Shown here in pieces: positions 63,435-64,000 of a stretch of DNA of 64,000 nucleotides. Source of the stretch: Hemicordylus capensis (lineage: Eukaryota > Chordata > Lepidosauria > Squamata > Cordylidae); contig NC_069671.1 in assembly GCF_027244095.1 (NCBI RefSeq), positions 2,666,001 to 2,730,000 on the forward strand. Direction: 5' to 3'. The notes beneath the pieces were generated by a model. That model saw only the letters and a program-made list of their open reading frames with translations. It did not search any database and was not told where the DNA came from. The position numbers were made by a program, and so were the translations under genes. Position 1 is the stretch's first letter. Each line of letters begins with the position of its first letter.

Positions 63435-64000
63435 TTCTTTCGTGGTTGGCGTTGCTTAGGGTGATGGGGTATATAATCCAACTCAAGGCTGAGAACCCCT
63501 GCTCTGCAGAAATATTTCGCCTTCCCTCACAGAACTACGGTTCCCTGGGGAGAGGGAATTACTCTTATACTATGACAAAGCCAAACACTCTTCGGAGTTA
63601 GGGGAAATACTGCAGTTGGCAAATCTGTCCTGGCGCCACTGTCTGTGGCTGTTCGTCCTGCTCGTCTTAGGTAGAGCAGCTGGGCTGGGATTTGCCTTGC
63701 GGTGCGGAGAAGCCCCCGTTTCCGTCTTGCCTGTGTCCAACTCCCAAATGGGTGGCAGCAGGATGGATCCATCCCCACCCTAGTCACAAGCCCTGCCCTT
63801 TCCTCTCCTTCCTCCTCACCTGTCCAGGTCCCAGGGGAGTGGAAGGGGCTATTCGAAAGCCACTATTCTTTTGTTATGCTTCTTGTTACAGATCAGTTCC
63901 CACATTTGGTGACGGCACACCTGGATGGCTGTTGTCCAACCAACCAATGTAAGGAAGAAGTAGGGGAGGGAAACCAAAACACAGGCCCCTGGGCAGTTCT
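63435..64000. other. Unassigned DNA at the window end
   Basis: I recognise no exon or repeat family here beyond a short 'ggctgagaacccctgctctg' repeat tail near 63490. The open frames have no protein-like features that I can support. Confidence 0.3.

Overview
The window is eukaryotic nuclear DNA from a vertebrate, most likely a squamate reptile (lizard or snake). This rests on spliced genes with vertebrate orthologues, CpG-island promoters, and a dense load of Sauria-type SINEs (several with a 5S rRNA-like head), a second tRNA-derived SINE family and CR1-like LINE tails. No bacterial features, CRISPR arrays or intact viral genes were seen.

Layout. (1) 0.3-1.6 kb: the last two coding exons of a SEC14-like lipid-transfer gene (GOLD domain, + strand, probably SEC14L2); a hAT-like element lies in its 3' UTR and carries the likely poly(A) signal. 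(2) 3-20 kb: no recognised protein gene. It holds repeats, a 4-5 kb block of diverged repeats that keep splice-like signals on the - strand, an 86-bp minisatellite of about 25 copies with higher-order structure, and a CpG island at 19.6-20.15 kb. (3) 21.4-28.9 kb: MTFP1 (mitochondrial fission process 1), complete in four coding exons on +, giving 169 aa. SEC14L2 followed by MTFP1 in the same orientation matches the order I recall from mammals. (4) 30.2-56.9 kb: two ZP3-type zona pellucida genes in tandem on the - strand. The upstream one (56.85 to 43.22 kb, 10 coding exons, 433 aa) has a signal peptide, ZP-N, ZP-C, the ZP3-type CxCC motif, a furin site and a TM anchor. The downstream one (38.78 to 30.21 kb, 9 coding exons, about 392 aa) keeps the same ZP-C exon plan and a TM anchor, but has a Ser/Thr/Ala-rich stretch where ZP-N should be, no furin motif and a longer cytoplasmic tail. 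(5) 57-64 kb: repeats, a decayed DIRS-like fossil, foldback elements, a non-autonomous hAT-like element with a clean 8-bp target duplication, and one unrecognised candidate exon.

The genes are functionally unrelated: lipid transfer, mitochondrial inner-membrane fission, and egg coat. The most interesting coding find is the ZP-N-less ZP3 paralogue. The most interesting non-coding finds are the repeated splice-signal block with its nearby unassigned CpG island, the minisatellite, and about 20 copies of a short foldback repeat carrying an ACTACAAYTCCCA core like the ZNF143 site. All exon boundaries were read by eye from splice signals, reading phase and family motifs; none was checked against transcripts.
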